Source: CAYLJO01 sp964383905 (GTDB taxonomy: Bacteria > Acidobacteriota > Blastocatellia > Pyrinomonadales > Pyrinomonadaceae). From it: DNA of 42,197 nt. Shown here in pieces: positions 33,257 to 40,873 of this stretch (positions within the stretch are counted from its first letter, which is position 1; each line of letters begins with the position of its first letter). Under the pieces are notes generated by a model, which had not been told where the DNA came from, ran no database searches, and saw only the letters and a list, made by a program, of their open reading frames with translations. The stretch spans positions 1 to 42,197 of the forward strand of contig CAYLJO010000030.1 of NCBI GenBank assembly GCA_964383905.1, written 5' to 3'. A program made the position numbers and the translations under genes.

Positions 33257-33650
33257 AAAGATAGTTTCAAGTTTCCGGTAAAAAGTTTCAAGTCGGAAAT
33301 CCGACGGTGGGCTTGAAACCCGGGGCCCGGAACTATTTGATGATTTCGAAGTCTATCCATCGTGTCGCCGTGTAGTATTTCTCTTTGGCGGGCGCGTCCG
33401 CGACCACAACTTATGGAACGTATCCGCCGGGCGTCTGGTCGGTGTCGAGTTGCGAGGTCGTGGCCGGTAGGTGAGAAATAAGCAGGAGCGAAAGGAGAGG
33501 GCATGTGTCCATTTCCGGCACCTGGTAGGTTAATTGAGGGATACAGGGGTGTACGGCGATCAAAGCGAATTCTTCGCAAAATCGATTGCTGGCATTTGAT
33601 AGCTTAATATGAGATGCTACACGAAAACAATTCCTGACCGGGGGTGAATA
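33257..33650. other. Divergent intergenic region between selB and the FKBP gene
   Basis: 394 bp. The selB-proximal end holds a phrase repeat with two copies of AGTTTCAAGT (33263-33296). Open frames here are short or overlap the real genes, and I accept none. No tRNA-Sec, riboswitch or clear promoter was recognised. Confidence 0.5.
33263..33296. repeat. Phrase repeat, AGTTTCAAGT type
   Basis: Two AGTTTCAAGT copies separated by TTCCGGTAAA-like sequence, beginning 7 bp upstream of the selB start codon. One of several phrase repeats abutting genes in this half of the window. Confidence 0.5.
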
Positions 33651-34082
33651 ATGGCAGAGCCGGCGAAAAAAGGCGATACGGCGCGGGTCCACTACACCGG
33701 ACGTTTTGAGGACGGCGAGGTCTTTGATTCTTCCGCCGGTGGCGATCCGCTCGAGTTTGAGATCGGCGCGGGCCAGGTTATTACGGGCTTCGACGAAGGC
33801 GTGCGTGAGATGAGCGTCGGCGACAAGAAGAGGATCGAGATCGAGGCCGACGACGCCTACGGGCAGCGTCGTGAGGAACTGGTGCAATCGGTGGCGCGCT
33901 CCCAGCTTAATCTCGAAGTCGAGCCGCAGGTCGGAATGAGTCTCGTCTTAAAGCTACCGGACGGCAATCAGATCCCTGTGAACGTTACAAACATCAGCGA
34001 AGATTCCGTGACCCTCGACGCCAATCACCCCCTCGCCGGGCGCAAACTTATCTTCGATGTCGAACTCGTCGAGATAAGGTAA
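33651..34082 (+). CDS. FKBP-type peptidyl-prolyl isomerase, SlyD-like
   Basis: 143 residues. The FKBP signature reads VHYTGRFEDGEVFDSS (13-28) and ITGFDEGVREMSVGDKK (44-60), with an insert-in-flap domain from about 70 to 125 as in SlyD, then a return to the FKBP fold (RKLIFDVELVEI). SlyD proteins are cytoplasmic folding chaperones with prolyl isomerase activity. The His/Cys-rich metal-binding tail of E. coli SlyD is absent, as in many phyla. The ATG has GGGGGTG about 6 nt upstream. Its TAA stop is the start of TAAAAGGCAAAAGGAAGG, a phrase repeat. Confidence 0.9.
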   Translation: MAEPAKKGDTARVHYTGRFEDGEVFDSSAGGDPLEFEIGAGQVITGFDEGVREMSVGDKKRIEIEADDAYGQRREELVQSVARSQLNLEVEPQVGMSLVLKLPDGNQIPVNVTNISEDSVTLDANHPLAGRKLIFDVELVEIR

Positions 34083-34168
34083 AAGGCAAAAGGAAGGCGG
34101 AAACCACCTTCAATAAATTTATCTGTGATTCGCACCTTTGCCTTTTTACTTTTTCCTTCTGCCTTTTA
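34080..34168. repeat. Paired A/G-rich phrase repeats in a convergent gene gap
   Basis: TAAAAGGCAAAAGGAAGG starts at the FKBP stop, and its counterpart on the other strand, TAAAAGGCAGAAGG, starts at the stop of the NYN nuclease gene. The two face each other across an 83-bp gap and together could form an inverted repeat. Related copies lie at 30915-30940 and 31312-31341. Confidence 0.6.
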
Positions 34169-34648
34169 TTCGTCTTCGGGCGCAACGCCGAAATAACGCA
34201 TCCAGTCATTTAGCTCTCGATCATTGAATGGTCTATCCGCCTCCGCCTGTGAAGTGCGTGTCCTTTGCGCTCTTAACTCGTCGACCAGCCGCCTGAATTC
34301 TCCCGCCCGCAGGACTTTTGCGCCGCAGCGGCGGACGTAATCAGTGAGGGCACGGTCGGAGGTGACGACCAGCAGTTGACGCCGCTCACGATCCGCCTCC
34401 ACCAACTGCTTAATGCGCTCGTCCGCGTTGGAGCCGCGTGCGGCATAAAAGATACGCACTCCCCTGTAGCTCGCGCCGTCGGGGAAATGCGCCTCCGGCG
34501 CTCCGTCGAACACGACCGTGACGCGTGCGTGTTTGGCGAGCGCGAATTGTGCGAGATCGTCGAGCAGCGCGCGCCGCGCCGCCGGCTTATCCTTATGCCA
34601 GCCGACGCGCTGGCCCATCACGTTATTGCCGTCCACCAGATAAGGCAT
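34166..34648 (-). CDS. NYN/YacP-like PIN-fold RNase
   Basis: 160 residues. The PIN-like acidic site is visible: YLVDGNNVMG (3-12, first Asp), VVFDGAPE near 45, and VVTSDRALTDYVRRCGA near 95-111. This places it in the NYN_YacP family (formerly DUF901), related to B. subtilis Rae1/YacP, a ribosome-associated mRNA endonuclease. The 40-residue C-terminal extension ends NDWMRYFGVAPEDE. It starts 9 bp after the endonuclease III gene, the third gene of a leftward bshA-nth-NYN unit. RNA cleavage is inferred from family. Confidence 0.82.
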   Translation of the reverse strand: MPYLVDGNNVMGQRVGWHKDKPAARRALLDDLAQFALAKHARVTVVFDGAPEAHFPDGASYRGVRIFYAARGSNADERIKQLVEADRERRQLLVVTSDRALTDYVRRCGAKVLRAGEFRRLVDELRAQRTRTSQAEADRPFNDRELNDWMRYFGVAPEDE

Positions 34649-34657
34649 ACGCGGGTC

Positions 34658-35368
34658 TTAAATTATTGACTGTCCGTAATCACAGTATTCGACGATCGGG
34701 CACCGCTCGCACAGCGGATCACGTGGGCGGCAGAGCGTGCGACCGTGGCGGATCAGGTTAACGTGGAAAGAGTAGAACTTTCCCCGCGGGACTAGACGGT
34801 CCATGATCTCGTGGGCGCGCTTATCGGTGCACTTTTGCGGGATCAGACCGACGCGCCGCAAAATACGGAAGATGTGCGTGTCGAGCGGAAAGACCTCCTT
34901 GCGGCAGGCGAAAAGGAGGGTACAGGCAATGGTCTTCGGGCCGATGCCGCGAAACTGCGAGAGATAGCGCCCAGCTTCGGCGGCAGAAAAATCATGCAGG
35001 AAGCCCAGGTCGAGGGTGCCATGCTCGTCTTTGATCTGGCGGAGCACGCTCTTGATGACGGCGGCCTTCTGGTTGGCCAGGCCGCCCGAACGGATCGTCG
35101 CGGCGAGGGTCGAGACGCGCGCGCCGAGCGCCTCATCCCACGTTTTGAAACGCGCTTTCAGCGCCGCGAAGGTGCGACGGCTGTTCGTGTCGCTCGTCGC
35201 CTGCGAGAGGATGACGCGAATCAACATGTCAAGCGGGTCGGACGCACGCTTGTTCTCGGGCACGCCGTAGGCCCGCTCCAGATTCTGGATAATGTAGCGG
35301 ATCGGCTTTTCCCCGGCCGCCCCTTCCGCCTGCCGGTACGTCGCCTTACGCGGCGATGACGCGCTCAT
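34658..35368 (-). CDS. nth: Endonuclease III, bifunctional DNA glycosylase/AP lyase
   Basis: 236 residues from the ATG at 35368; a TTG at 35377 is in frame. It excises oxidised pyrimidines and cuts the abasic site. The helix-hairpin-helix FRGIGPKTIACTLLFA carries the lyase Lys, and FPLDTHIFRI the catalytic Asp. The C-terminal [4Fe-4S] ligands follow the exact Cys-x6-Cys-x2-Cys-x5-Cys spacing (CRPRDPLCERCPIVEYC). The start overlaps the end of bshA by 23 bp, so translation of the two is linked; the NYN nuclease follows after 9 bp. Confidence 0.92.
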   Translation of the reverse strand: MSASSPRKATYRQAEGAAGEKPIRYIIQNLERAYGVPENKRASDPLDMLIRVILSQATSDTNSRRTFAALKARFKTWDEALGARVSTLAATIRSGGLANQKAAVIKSVLRQIKDEHGTLDLGFLHDFSAAEAGRYLSQFRGIGPKTIACTLLFACRKEVFPLDTHIFRILRRVGLIPQKCTDKRAHEIMDRLVPRGKFYSFHVNLIRHGRTLCRPRDPLCERCPIVEYCDYGQSII

Positions 35369-36470
35369 AGAATTCAATGTACCGCGGAATAATCAGATCG
35401 GTGCTGTAGCGCGAAACGGCCGACGCGCGCCCGCGCCGTCCCATCTCACGCCGCTCATCATCATCTTTCAAGAGGCGCACGGCGTCCGCGCTCATCTTCT
35501 CAACATCGCCCACTTCGCTCAAGAAACCGGTCTCGCCGTCAGTCACAACCTCCGGGGTGCCGCCGACACGTGAGGCTATAACCGGGACCTCGCACGCCAG
35601 GGCTTCGAGCGCGACGAGGCCAAACGACTCCTGTTCCGAAGGCAATAGCAGCACGTCGGCGGCGGATAGGTAATCAGCGATTTTCGGCTGCTTGCCGACA
35701 AAGACGCAGTGTTCGGCGATGCCGAGGCAACGCGCGCGATGCTCTGCCAGGGAGCGCTCACTGCCGTCGCCGACCATGACCAGCCGAGCTTTGACATTCC
35801 CGGCAAGAACGCGCGCCAGTATCTCCACACAATCGACCGGGCGTTTGACCGGGCGAAAGGTCGAGATATGGACAAGTAGCGGCTCGCCACGGGGCGACAG
35901 CGCGGCGCGCAACTCCGGCACGGGATGCCTTTGATAATCGGAGGGGCAAATGAAGTTCGGGATCACGGTAATGTTGTCGAACTGAAAAGTCTCCACGGTC
36001 GCCCGTTTAAGGTAGTGTGAAATGGCCGTCACCCCGTCCGAATGCGCTATCCCGTAACGCGTAATCGGCAGGTACGAGCGGTCAGCACCGACGAGCGTGA
36101 TGTCGGTCCCATGCAGCGTTGTGATGATGGGAAGCCGGCGATTGGGCCGTAGGGACTCGCGCGCGAGGATCGCGCTGATCGAGTGTGGGATGGCGTAGTG
36201 CACGTGCAGCAGGTCGAGCTTCTCGGTCTCGGCGACGGTCGCCATTTTCGTAGCCAGCGCCAGTGTGTACGGCTGGTGCTCGAAGAGCGGGTACGTCATC
36301 ATCTCGACTTCATGAAAGCGCACGCGCTCGCTGAGCTCGGTCAGGCGCGACGGCAAGGCCGAGGCGATGAAGTGAACCGTGTGGCCGCGAGCCGCCAGCT
36401 CTTTTCCCAGCTCGGAGCCGACAATGCCGCTCCCGCCGTAAGTCGGATAGACCGTGATACCGATGTTCAT
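35346..36470 (-). CDS. bshA: Bacillithiol synthesis glycosyltransferase BshA
   Basis: 374 residues, GT4 family. BshA joins UDP-GlcNAc and L-malate to give GlcNAc-malate, the first step of bacillithiol synthesis. N-terminal ITVYPTYGGSGIVGSELG and LLHVHYAIPHSISA are highly diagnostic of BshA, as is the TLHGTDITLVG loop. The sugar-nucleotide site follows as LLPSEQESFGLVALEA near 285. The deacetylase for the next step, bshB1, lies 2 kb away in the same orientation (38411-39160); bshC is not in the window. It overlaps nth by 23 bp. Upstream lie AAGTCCAAAG phrase repeats rather than an obvious promoter. Confidence 0.95.
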   Translation of the reverse strand: MNIGITVYPTYGGSGIVGSELGKELAARGHTVHFIASALPSRLTELSERVRFHEVEMMTYPLFEHQPYTLALATKMATVAETEKLDLLHVHYAIPHSISAILARESLRPNRRLPIITTLHGTDITLVGADRSYLPITRYGIAHSDGVTAISHYLKRATVETFQFDNITVIPNFICPSDYQRHPVPELRAALSPRGEPLLVHISTFRPVKRPVDCVEILARVLAGNVKARLVMVGDGSERSLAEHRARCLGIAEHCVFVGKQPKIADYLSAADVLLLPSEQESFGLVALEALACEVPVIASRVGGTPEVVTDGETGFLSEVGDVEKMSADAVRLLKDDDERREMGRRGRASAVSRYSTDLIIPRYIEFYERVIAA

Positions 36471-36475
36471 AAACA

Positions 36476-36554
36476 GTAGTCCAAAGTCCAGGGTCGAAAG
36501 TCCAAAGCCAAGAGATTAGAGCTTTTAGACAGGATTTACATAATTAACAGGATG
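36476..36554. repeat. Phrase repeats GTCCAAAGTCC and ACAGGATTTACA types
   Basis: Three AAGTCCA-like units (36476-36510), then ACAGGATTTACATAATTAAC and ACAGGATG (36528-36554). They begin within 10 bp of the bshA start codon. The ACAGGATTTACAGG phrase is one I recall from intergenic regions in several phyla. Confidence 0.55.
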
Positions 36555-36664
36555 AAAAAATGTTTTGGGTTTGATCATGTCTTTCCGATTGTAGCAGTAA
36601 GGGGCGTGCGAGTCTTGGGGCGGATGAAATCAGACCTTAACCGGGGCGGCCACCGGACAGAGGA

Positions 36665-36697
36665 AGAGGCAGGCAACCCTCGCAATTGCCTGCCTCT
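36665..36697. repeat. 12-bp perfect hairpin AGAGGCAGGCAA / TTGCCTGCCTCT
   Basis: Arms 36665-36676 and 36686-36697 with a 9-nt loop. No T-tract on either strand, so it is not a standard terminator. First of three inverted repeats. Confidence 0.65.
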
Positions 36698-36732
36698 TGT
36701 CTCAACTTGCACACCTAGTTAAAGGGGGTCAA

Positions 36733-36762
36733 GCGAGGTCTATAAGTGTAGACCTATCTCGC
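36733..36762. repeat. Bulged hairpin GCGAG-GTCTA / TAGAC-CTAT-CTCGC
   Basis: Two 5-bp stems stacked with a 4-nt bulge on one side and a 6-nt loop (TAAGTG). Second of three inverted repeats. Confidence 0.5.
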
Positions 36763-36771
36763 GCTTTTGGC

Positions 36772-36820
36772 AACATATTTTTCGCCGATATAGGCACAAT
36801 CTGATCTCCAAAAATATGTT
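36772..36820. repeat. 11-bp perfect inverted repeat AACATATTTTT / AAAAATATGTT
   Basis: Arms 36772-36782 and 36810-36820 with a 27-nt spacer. AT-rich; more like a paired protein-binding site than a stable RNA stem. Third of three inverted repeats. Confidence 0.55.
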
Positions 36821-36945
36821 AAAAATTCTACGCTAAATGGCCGGACAGCGCGCTCATATTTTGTAACATCTAAGTAACATGCTTATTACATTGTAGATAC
36901 GCCTTTGACGCGCCGCGGCGGCAATACATTCAATGGCCGGAAGAG

Positions 36946-36951
36946 TATAAT
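36946..36951 (+). promoter_or_regulatory. Candidate -10 box of the nfu gene
   Basis: Perfect TATAAT about 80 bp before the chosen nfu start. The -35 at the usual distance is weak (AATACA). Confidence 0.4.
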
Positions 36952-37031
36952 GTTAGTGTTAGCAATAAATATTTTACATGATGACGCGCGCCGCCTCCGG
37001 GCAGCCGTCAAAATGCCATGGAGATCCGGGA

Positions 37032-37595
37032 ATGCCTAAAATAAGTGATATTGAAGAGACGCCAAACCCAAATGCGGTCAAATTCATCCTCAAAGAGCCG
37101 GTCAGCAGCGGCACCGTCCACTCTTTCAATACGGCGGCGGCGGCCGAAGGGGACGCGCTGGCAAAGGCCCTTTTTGAGGTCGGCCACATCGTCTCCGTTT
37201 TTTATATGGATCGGATGGTGACGGTTGAGAAGGACGAAGAAGGGGACTGGGACGAGCTTTTGCCGCAACTTGCCGTGCCGATCCGCGCCGCGGAGTCGGC
37301 GGTGACGGGCGGGGCGGCTGCCGCAGCAGCGGCCGTCGGCGGCTCCATCGCGGCGGCCGTCAGCGACGACCCGCGCCTCATACGGATCAACGAGATACTG
37401 AATGAAAAGGTGCGCCCAGCGCTCGCCGGTGACGGCGGCTGGCTGGAAGTGCTGGGTTTGGAAGATCACACGCTCTCGATCAGATACCAGGGGGCGTGCG
37501 GCAGTTGCCCGAGCTCGCTCTCCGGCACACTGATGGCTATTGAGGGGATGCTCAGGCAGGAGGTCGATCCTGAGATCGAGGTCGTCGCCGCTTAG
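37032..37595 (+). CDS. Nfu-type Fe-S cluster scaffold/carrier (Nfu_N + NifU C-terminal domain)
   Basis: 187 residues from ATG 37032, chosen because GGAG lies 8 nt upstream and the Nfu_N domain starts at once (ISDIEETPNPNAVKFIL); an ATG at 36978 is in frame. Residues 1-85 are Nfu_N, about 95-118 an Ala-rich linker and 120-187 the NifU-like domain with LAGDGGWLEV and the cluster-binding CGSCPSS (CxxC). These proteins carry [4Fe-4S] clusters to apo-enzymes, for example endonuclease III, whose gene lies nearby. The stop TAG is followed directly by a phrase repeat shared with the end of the converging DUF72 gene. Confidence 0.92.
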   Translation: MPKISDIEETPNPNAVKFILKEPVSSGTVHSFNTAAAAEGDALAKALFEVGHIVSVFYMDRMVTVEKDEEGDWDELLPQLAVPIRAAESAVTGGAAAAAAAVGGSIAAAVSDDPRLIRINEILNEKVRPALAGDGGWLEVLGLEDHTLSIRYQGACGSCPSSLSGTLMAIEGMLRQEVDPEIEVVAA

Positions 37596-37625
37596 TTTCG
37601 GGTCCTGAGTTTCAGGGTTTGAGTT
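37593..37625. repeat. Phrase repeat overlapping the nfu and DUF72 stops
   Basis: TAGTTTCGGGTCCTGAGTTT continues to CAGGGTTTGAGTTC, with repeated GTTTC/GAGTT units. The nfu TAG is its left end, and the DUF72 TGA (37614-37612, minus) lies within it. Confidence 0.55.
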
Positions 37626-38346
37626 CAGCCAGACGCCGCACCAGATTTTGAAATCGGGCGGCGTCTTCGCGCATCCGCACATTGTTGAAGAAGACGTAGG
37701 ACGTCTGCCCACGCGGTAACATTCCCAGTAGCTCTTCCAGCTCGTCGTCTTCATAAACATACCTGAAGCCCCGCCGGCCGTGGAGGCGGAAGTAGCAGAA
37801 CTCGGGCGTCGTTGTGCGCGCCGCGAAGGGGTCAACAACGTGCGCCAGATCGAGCTCTTCGCAGAGCCGGCGTACTAGATCATTCGGCCAGTCGCCGCGC
37901 GGCTCCCACAGGAGTTTTAAGTCATTGCTGCGTTCAATCGAATCGAAGAATTTGCGCATCTGCTTGACGTGCGCTGTGGTGGACGTGAAACGCGCCGGGC
38001 ATTGAAAGAGTACGCAGCGCGCGGCCAAAGCTTCGGCGCAGGCAAGCGTTGTGGCCCAGGCCTCTTTGACCGGGGGAGTCCACCGGAATGCGCCGCACTG
38101 CTCGCGCTCGCCCTCGGTCAATTCTGTTTTGAGTCGCCGGTAGGTCGGACTGCTCGCCTCGTGTGTAATAAGCTGCCAGGCCTTCAAGGTGAACTCGAAA
38201 TCATCCGGCGCTTCCGCGCGCCAGCGTTCGAGGGTGGAGACCTGCGGCGGCTGGTAGAAAGTATGCTGCACTTCGACGACGGGAAAGAGCGCCGTGTATT
38301 CCGACCGCGCCATCCGAAAGCCACAGCAACCCGTCTTAACAGACAT
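37612..38346 (-). CDS. DUF72 (YecE-like) TIM-barrel protein
   Basis: 244 residues. DUF72 landmarks: TGCCGFRMARSEYTALFPVVE with the conserved Gly-Phe at the start, VQHTFYQPP (usually E-N-FY), FEFTLKAWQLITHE (usually FxFxxKxxxxxTH) near 50-63 and CYFRLHGRRG near 193. The fold is a TIM barrel; function is unknown, although archaeal and bacterial members are common beside nucleases. Converges with nfu with a 16-bp gap. No ribosome site was seen; the start codon abuts a TTTCGAG-type phrase repeat. Confidence 0.87.
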   Translation of the reverse strand: MSVKTGCCGFRMARSEYTALFPVVEVQHTFYQPPQVSTLERWRAEAPDDFEFTLKAWQLITHEASSPTYRRLKTELTEGEREQCGAFRWTPPVKEAWATTLACAEALAARCVLFQCPARFTSTTAHVKQMRKFFDSIERSNDLKLLWEPRGDWPNDLVRRLCEELDLAHVVDPFAARTTTPEFCYFRLHGRRGFRYVYEDDELEELLGMLPRGQTSYVFFNNVRMREDAARFQNLVRRLAELKP

Positions 38347-38405
38347 AAGTTTCGAGTGTCAGGTTCCGAGTTAAGACCGGTTACTGAACTCCGAACCCGA
38401 AGTCT
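38343..38405. repeat. Phrase repeat, GTTTCGAG / GTTCCGAGTT type
   Basis: Between the DUF72 start and the bshB1 stop: AAGTTTCGAGTGTCAGGTTC and CGAGTTAAGACCGG, then GAACTCCGAACCCGAAGTC, which partly inverts the first part. It fills almost the whole 64-bp gap. Confidence 0.5.
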
Positions 38406-38410
38406 ATTCG

Positions 38411-39160
38411 CTAGGAGTAAATATTCATCGGCCGGGTCAGCAGTGCGACGGGATCGTCAACGTTGAGCGCCTCGCGCACGTAATAAGCTTCGCCCGCTTC
38501 GGTACCGATGAGCGAGCCGTAATAGCGCATACGCCACTCCAACTGATCGAGAAAGCCCTTCTCGCTGATACGCGTCTCCGGCTCGTTAGAATCGGCCCGG
38601 TAGAATTGTGAGACGTGTGCGCGGATGGCTTTCCGCTTCCCTTCGATGAAGTCCGAAATATCAACGATGAACGACGGGATAACATTTCTTGAATAGACGG
38701 CGTGGGCCACGGTGGGGATGCGTACGGCGTCCTGCCCCGTCGCCTCGTCGTAGCGTCGCATACTGGCGAGCCGGGCTGCTTCACGGACAATGCGGCACGT
38801 GTTGGCGTGATCCGGGTGCGGATCGTCCCAGTGCGGCGTCAGAATCACCCTCGGCTGGTGCGCGCGAATGACGCGCACCAGTGCCGTTCGCGCCTCCTCC
38901 GTCGGCCAGACGTGACCGTCCGGCTGCTCAAGATTAAGCCGCACGTCGAGTTTCAAAATCCGTGCCGCTTCCTGTGCCTCCTGGGCACGCACTTCGGGCG
39001 TGCCACGCGTGCCCATCTCACCGCGCGTCATGTCGAGTACGCCCGTCCGGTAGCCCAGTGATTTCAGTTTGAGCAGCGTGCCGGACGCCGTTAACTCGGC
39101 ATCGTCCGGGTGCGAAAAGACGGCCAGCGCGTCAAGCTCTACATCCGCTCTTATACTCAT
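38411..39160 (-). CDS. bshB1: Bacillithiol synthesis deacetylase BshB1 (PIG-L/LmbE family)
   Basis: 249 residues. It removes the acetyl group from GlcNAc-malate, the second step of bacillithiol synthesis. The zinc motif FSHPDDAEL (15-23) and the second metal His in WDDPHPDHANT near 130 are intact, and TRGEMGTRGTPEVRAQEA is characteristic of BshB1. The ATG has GGAG about 5 nt upstream. Together with bshA it makes bacillithiol, or a close thiol, very likely here; the final cysteine ligase bshC must lie elsewhere. Confidence 0.93.
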   Translation of the reverse strand: MSIRADVELDALAVFSHPDDAELTASGTLLKLKSLGYRTGVLDMTRGEMGTRGTPEVRAQEAQEAARILKLDVRLNLEQPDGHVWPTEEARTALVRVIRAHQPRVILTPHWDDPHPDHANTCRIVREAARLASMRRYDEATGQDAVRIPTVAHAVYSRNVIPSFIVDISDFIEGKRKAIRAHVSQFYRADSNEPETRISEKGFLDQLEWRMRYYGSLIGTEAGEAYYVREALNVDDPVALLTRPMNIYS

Positions 39161-39284
39161 GGTTCTCCGTCATTGTTTCCAGAGTGTTTATACTTTGAGG
39201 TTTAACGCAACAGATACGTGGCGGTCAAGTGAGCGTTTGACGTTTGCCGACCGCCGGGGTTCAATGGTAACAGGAGTGATCGCG

Positions 39285-40055
39285 ATGAAACTCGTGGTAC
39301 TCGGTTCTGGCACCTCCGTCCCACATCCCCGGCGCGCGGCTTCGGCCCACTGGCTCGAAACACGCGGGGGGTCAATGCTGATGGACGCGAGCGCGGCGGC
39401 GGTGCATCGCATGGCACAGGAAAATCTGGATTGGGTCAATCTCGACGCGATCTGGGTCAGCCACTTTCATCTGGACCACGTCGGCGGCCTGGCGCCTTTC
39501 CTGTTCGGCACCAAGTATGCACCGCAGACACAGGCGCGACGAAAGCCGCTCGCGATCTTGGGCGGATACGGGTTGAAGAAGCTCTTACGCGCTTTTGACG
39601 AGGCCGGTAATTACAAGCTACTCAAGCAGCCCTTTCCCGTCGAAGTGCGCGAGGTCGCTCCGCGCGCAGAGTTTGAGATCATTCCCGGTCTACAGGCGCG
39701 CTCCTTTTCGACGCCGCACACGCGCGAGAGCCTAGCCATCCGGCTGACCGAGGAGCGTGGCTCATCACTGGTCTACACATCGGACACGGGCTACACAGAA
39801 GCCCTTGGCTCTTTCGCGCAAGGCGTTGAGCTTTTCATGATGGAATGCTCGTTCCGGCGCGATAAGCCGGTCGAGACACATCTTGAGCTGGCGGATGCGA
39901 TGCGACTGGCGCGGCGGGCTGCGCCTCGAACCGTCCTGCTGACACACCTCTATCCGGAGTGGGATGACGTTGACGTCTCGGCGGAAGCGGTAAAGCTGTG
40001 GGACGGACGAACTATCGGCGCGACGGACGGACTGCGCCTTGAAATTGGGCAATGA
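39285..40055 (+). CDS. MBL-fold metallo-hydrolase (RNase Z-like)
   Basis: 256 residues from ATG 39285, with CAGGAGTG 7 nt upstream; the open frame runs on to 39069 across the bshB1 start and is not needed. N-terminal LVVLGSGTSVPHPRRAAS and the metal motif SHFHLDHVGGL (HxHxDH) place it near RNase Z/ElaC and related phosphodiesterases. Later ligands are in YTSDTGYT (Asp) and VLLTHLYPEW (His). It lacks the long exosite arm of RNase Z, so it may act on other phosphodiesters. Divergent from bshB1. Confidence 0.87.
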   Translation: MKLVVLGSGTSVPHPRRAASAHWLETRGGSMLMDASAAAVHRMAQENLDWVNLDAIWVSHFHLDHVGGLAPFLFGTKYAPQTQARRKPLAILGGYGLKKLLRAFDEAGNYKLLKQPFPVEVREVAPRAEFEIIPGLQARSFSTPHTRESLAIRLTEERGSSLVYTSDTGYTEALGSFAQGVELFMMECSFRRDKPVETHLELADAMRLARRAAPRTVLLTHLYPEWDDVDVSAEAVKLWDGRTIGATDGLRLEIGQ

Positions 40056-40237
40056 AGACGGAGAAACGGAAAGGCTAAAGGCGATCTCCCGTATCGTAGG
40101 GTTGGTCATCGGCAGCATCCTACCGGCAGGTGCAGTTGCCGAACCGGTGAGAGGCAACAGCTTTAATCTTGTGAAATGCAGTGCTCGGTCAAACAGTAGA
40201 TATGGTGAGCAGGCGTTGCACGGGCTTGACCAGCCCG

Positions 40238-40846
40238 CTAGTGCAGTCCTTCGGTGCCTTTGACGACCGGTAAAACGATGCGGTCATAAACTTCAGAGAG
40301 AGGGACACGGCAGTCAATAGAAGCCAGATACAGACTGCCCGAAAGATCATCCACCGCGGCGGAGGGCCACGTGCTGTCTGGCCGGCGCGCAAAATGTTCA
40401 AGTAAAGGCTTGCTCTGCGAGACGAGGACGTAGTCCTGGAGCGTCGAAATCTGAGTCCGGTAGCGCAGGAACTTTTCTCCCCGGTCATAAGCTTCCGTTG
40501 AGGATGACAAGACCTCAAAAATGACCGTCGGGTTCACCAGCACATCGCGGCGCTCGTCGTGAAAGAGCGGCTCGCCGCAGACGACAGCCAGATCAGGGTA
40601 AGCGAAGAGCCCCGAAGGGTCGGTCCGAACTTTCATATTGGGTGAAAATCCCCGGCAGGGCTTATCACGGAGTTGGCCGTGCAGTAGTCCGGCGAGATTA
40701 AAGCAGATCGTGCTGTGCTCAGGGCTCTCGCCGGCCATCGCGTAGACGAAGCCGTCCAAATACTCATGCCTGATCTCCGAAGCTCGCTCGAGCGCCAGGT
40801 ACTCGTCCAAGGTGAAAACCGGTAGCGTCGGTGGCAGTCCCACCAT
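40238..40846 (-). CDS. Uma2 family (DUF820) putative nuclease
   Basis: 202 residues. Uma2 landmarks: FTLDEYLALE (11-20), RHEYLDGFVYAMAGES (26-41), HSTICFNLAGLL, the core Asp in FAYPDLAVVCGEP and the Glu in TVIFEVLSSSTEAYDRGEK. It is a PD-(D/E)XK-type fold without proven activity in most cases. The family is greatly expanded in cyanobacteria and Blastocatellia-like genomes as solitary genes. GGGAGG lies 5-6 nt before the ATG. Upstream are direct and inverted repeats at 40874-40975. Confidence 0.9.
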   Translation of the reverse strand: MVGLPPTLPVFTLDEYLALERASEIRHEYLDGFVYAMAGESPEHSTICFNLAGLLHGQLRDKPCRGFSPNMKVRTDPSGLFAYPDLAVVCGEPLFHDERRDVLVNPTVIFEVLSSSTEAYDRGEKFLRYRTQISTLQDYVLVSQSKPLLEHFARRPDSTWPSAAVDDLSGSLYLASIDCRVPLSEVYDRIVLPVVKGTEGLH

Positions 40847-40873
40847 ATTGGCCTCCCTAAGGTCTCAATTCTA

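Larger units (their letters stand above)
36471..37031. other. Intergenic region with phrase repeats and three inverted repeats
   Basis: 561 bp between bshA (-) and nfu (+). From left to right: AGTCCAAAG-type phrases (36476-36510), an ACAGGATTTACA phrase (36528-36554), three successive inverted repeats (36665-36697, 36733-36762 and 36772-36820) and a candidate -10 for nfu (36946-36951). No protein frame is supported. Confidence 0.6.

Noticed and set aside
33343..33520. Peptide-like stretch ending KYYTATRWIDFEIIK on the minus strand
   Set aside because: It looks like a genuine protein tail, possibly a decayed gene with a signal peptide upstream, but an in-frame stop lies between and no family was recognised; too weak to call.
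33187..33579. 130-residue minus frame overlapping the selB start
   Set aside because: Overlaps selB for its last 70 bp, Arg-rich, no ribosome site and no domain.
40039..40263. 74-residue plus frame after the MBL hydrolase
   Set aside because: It overlaps the hydrolase end and the Uma2 end, with no ribosome site or domain.
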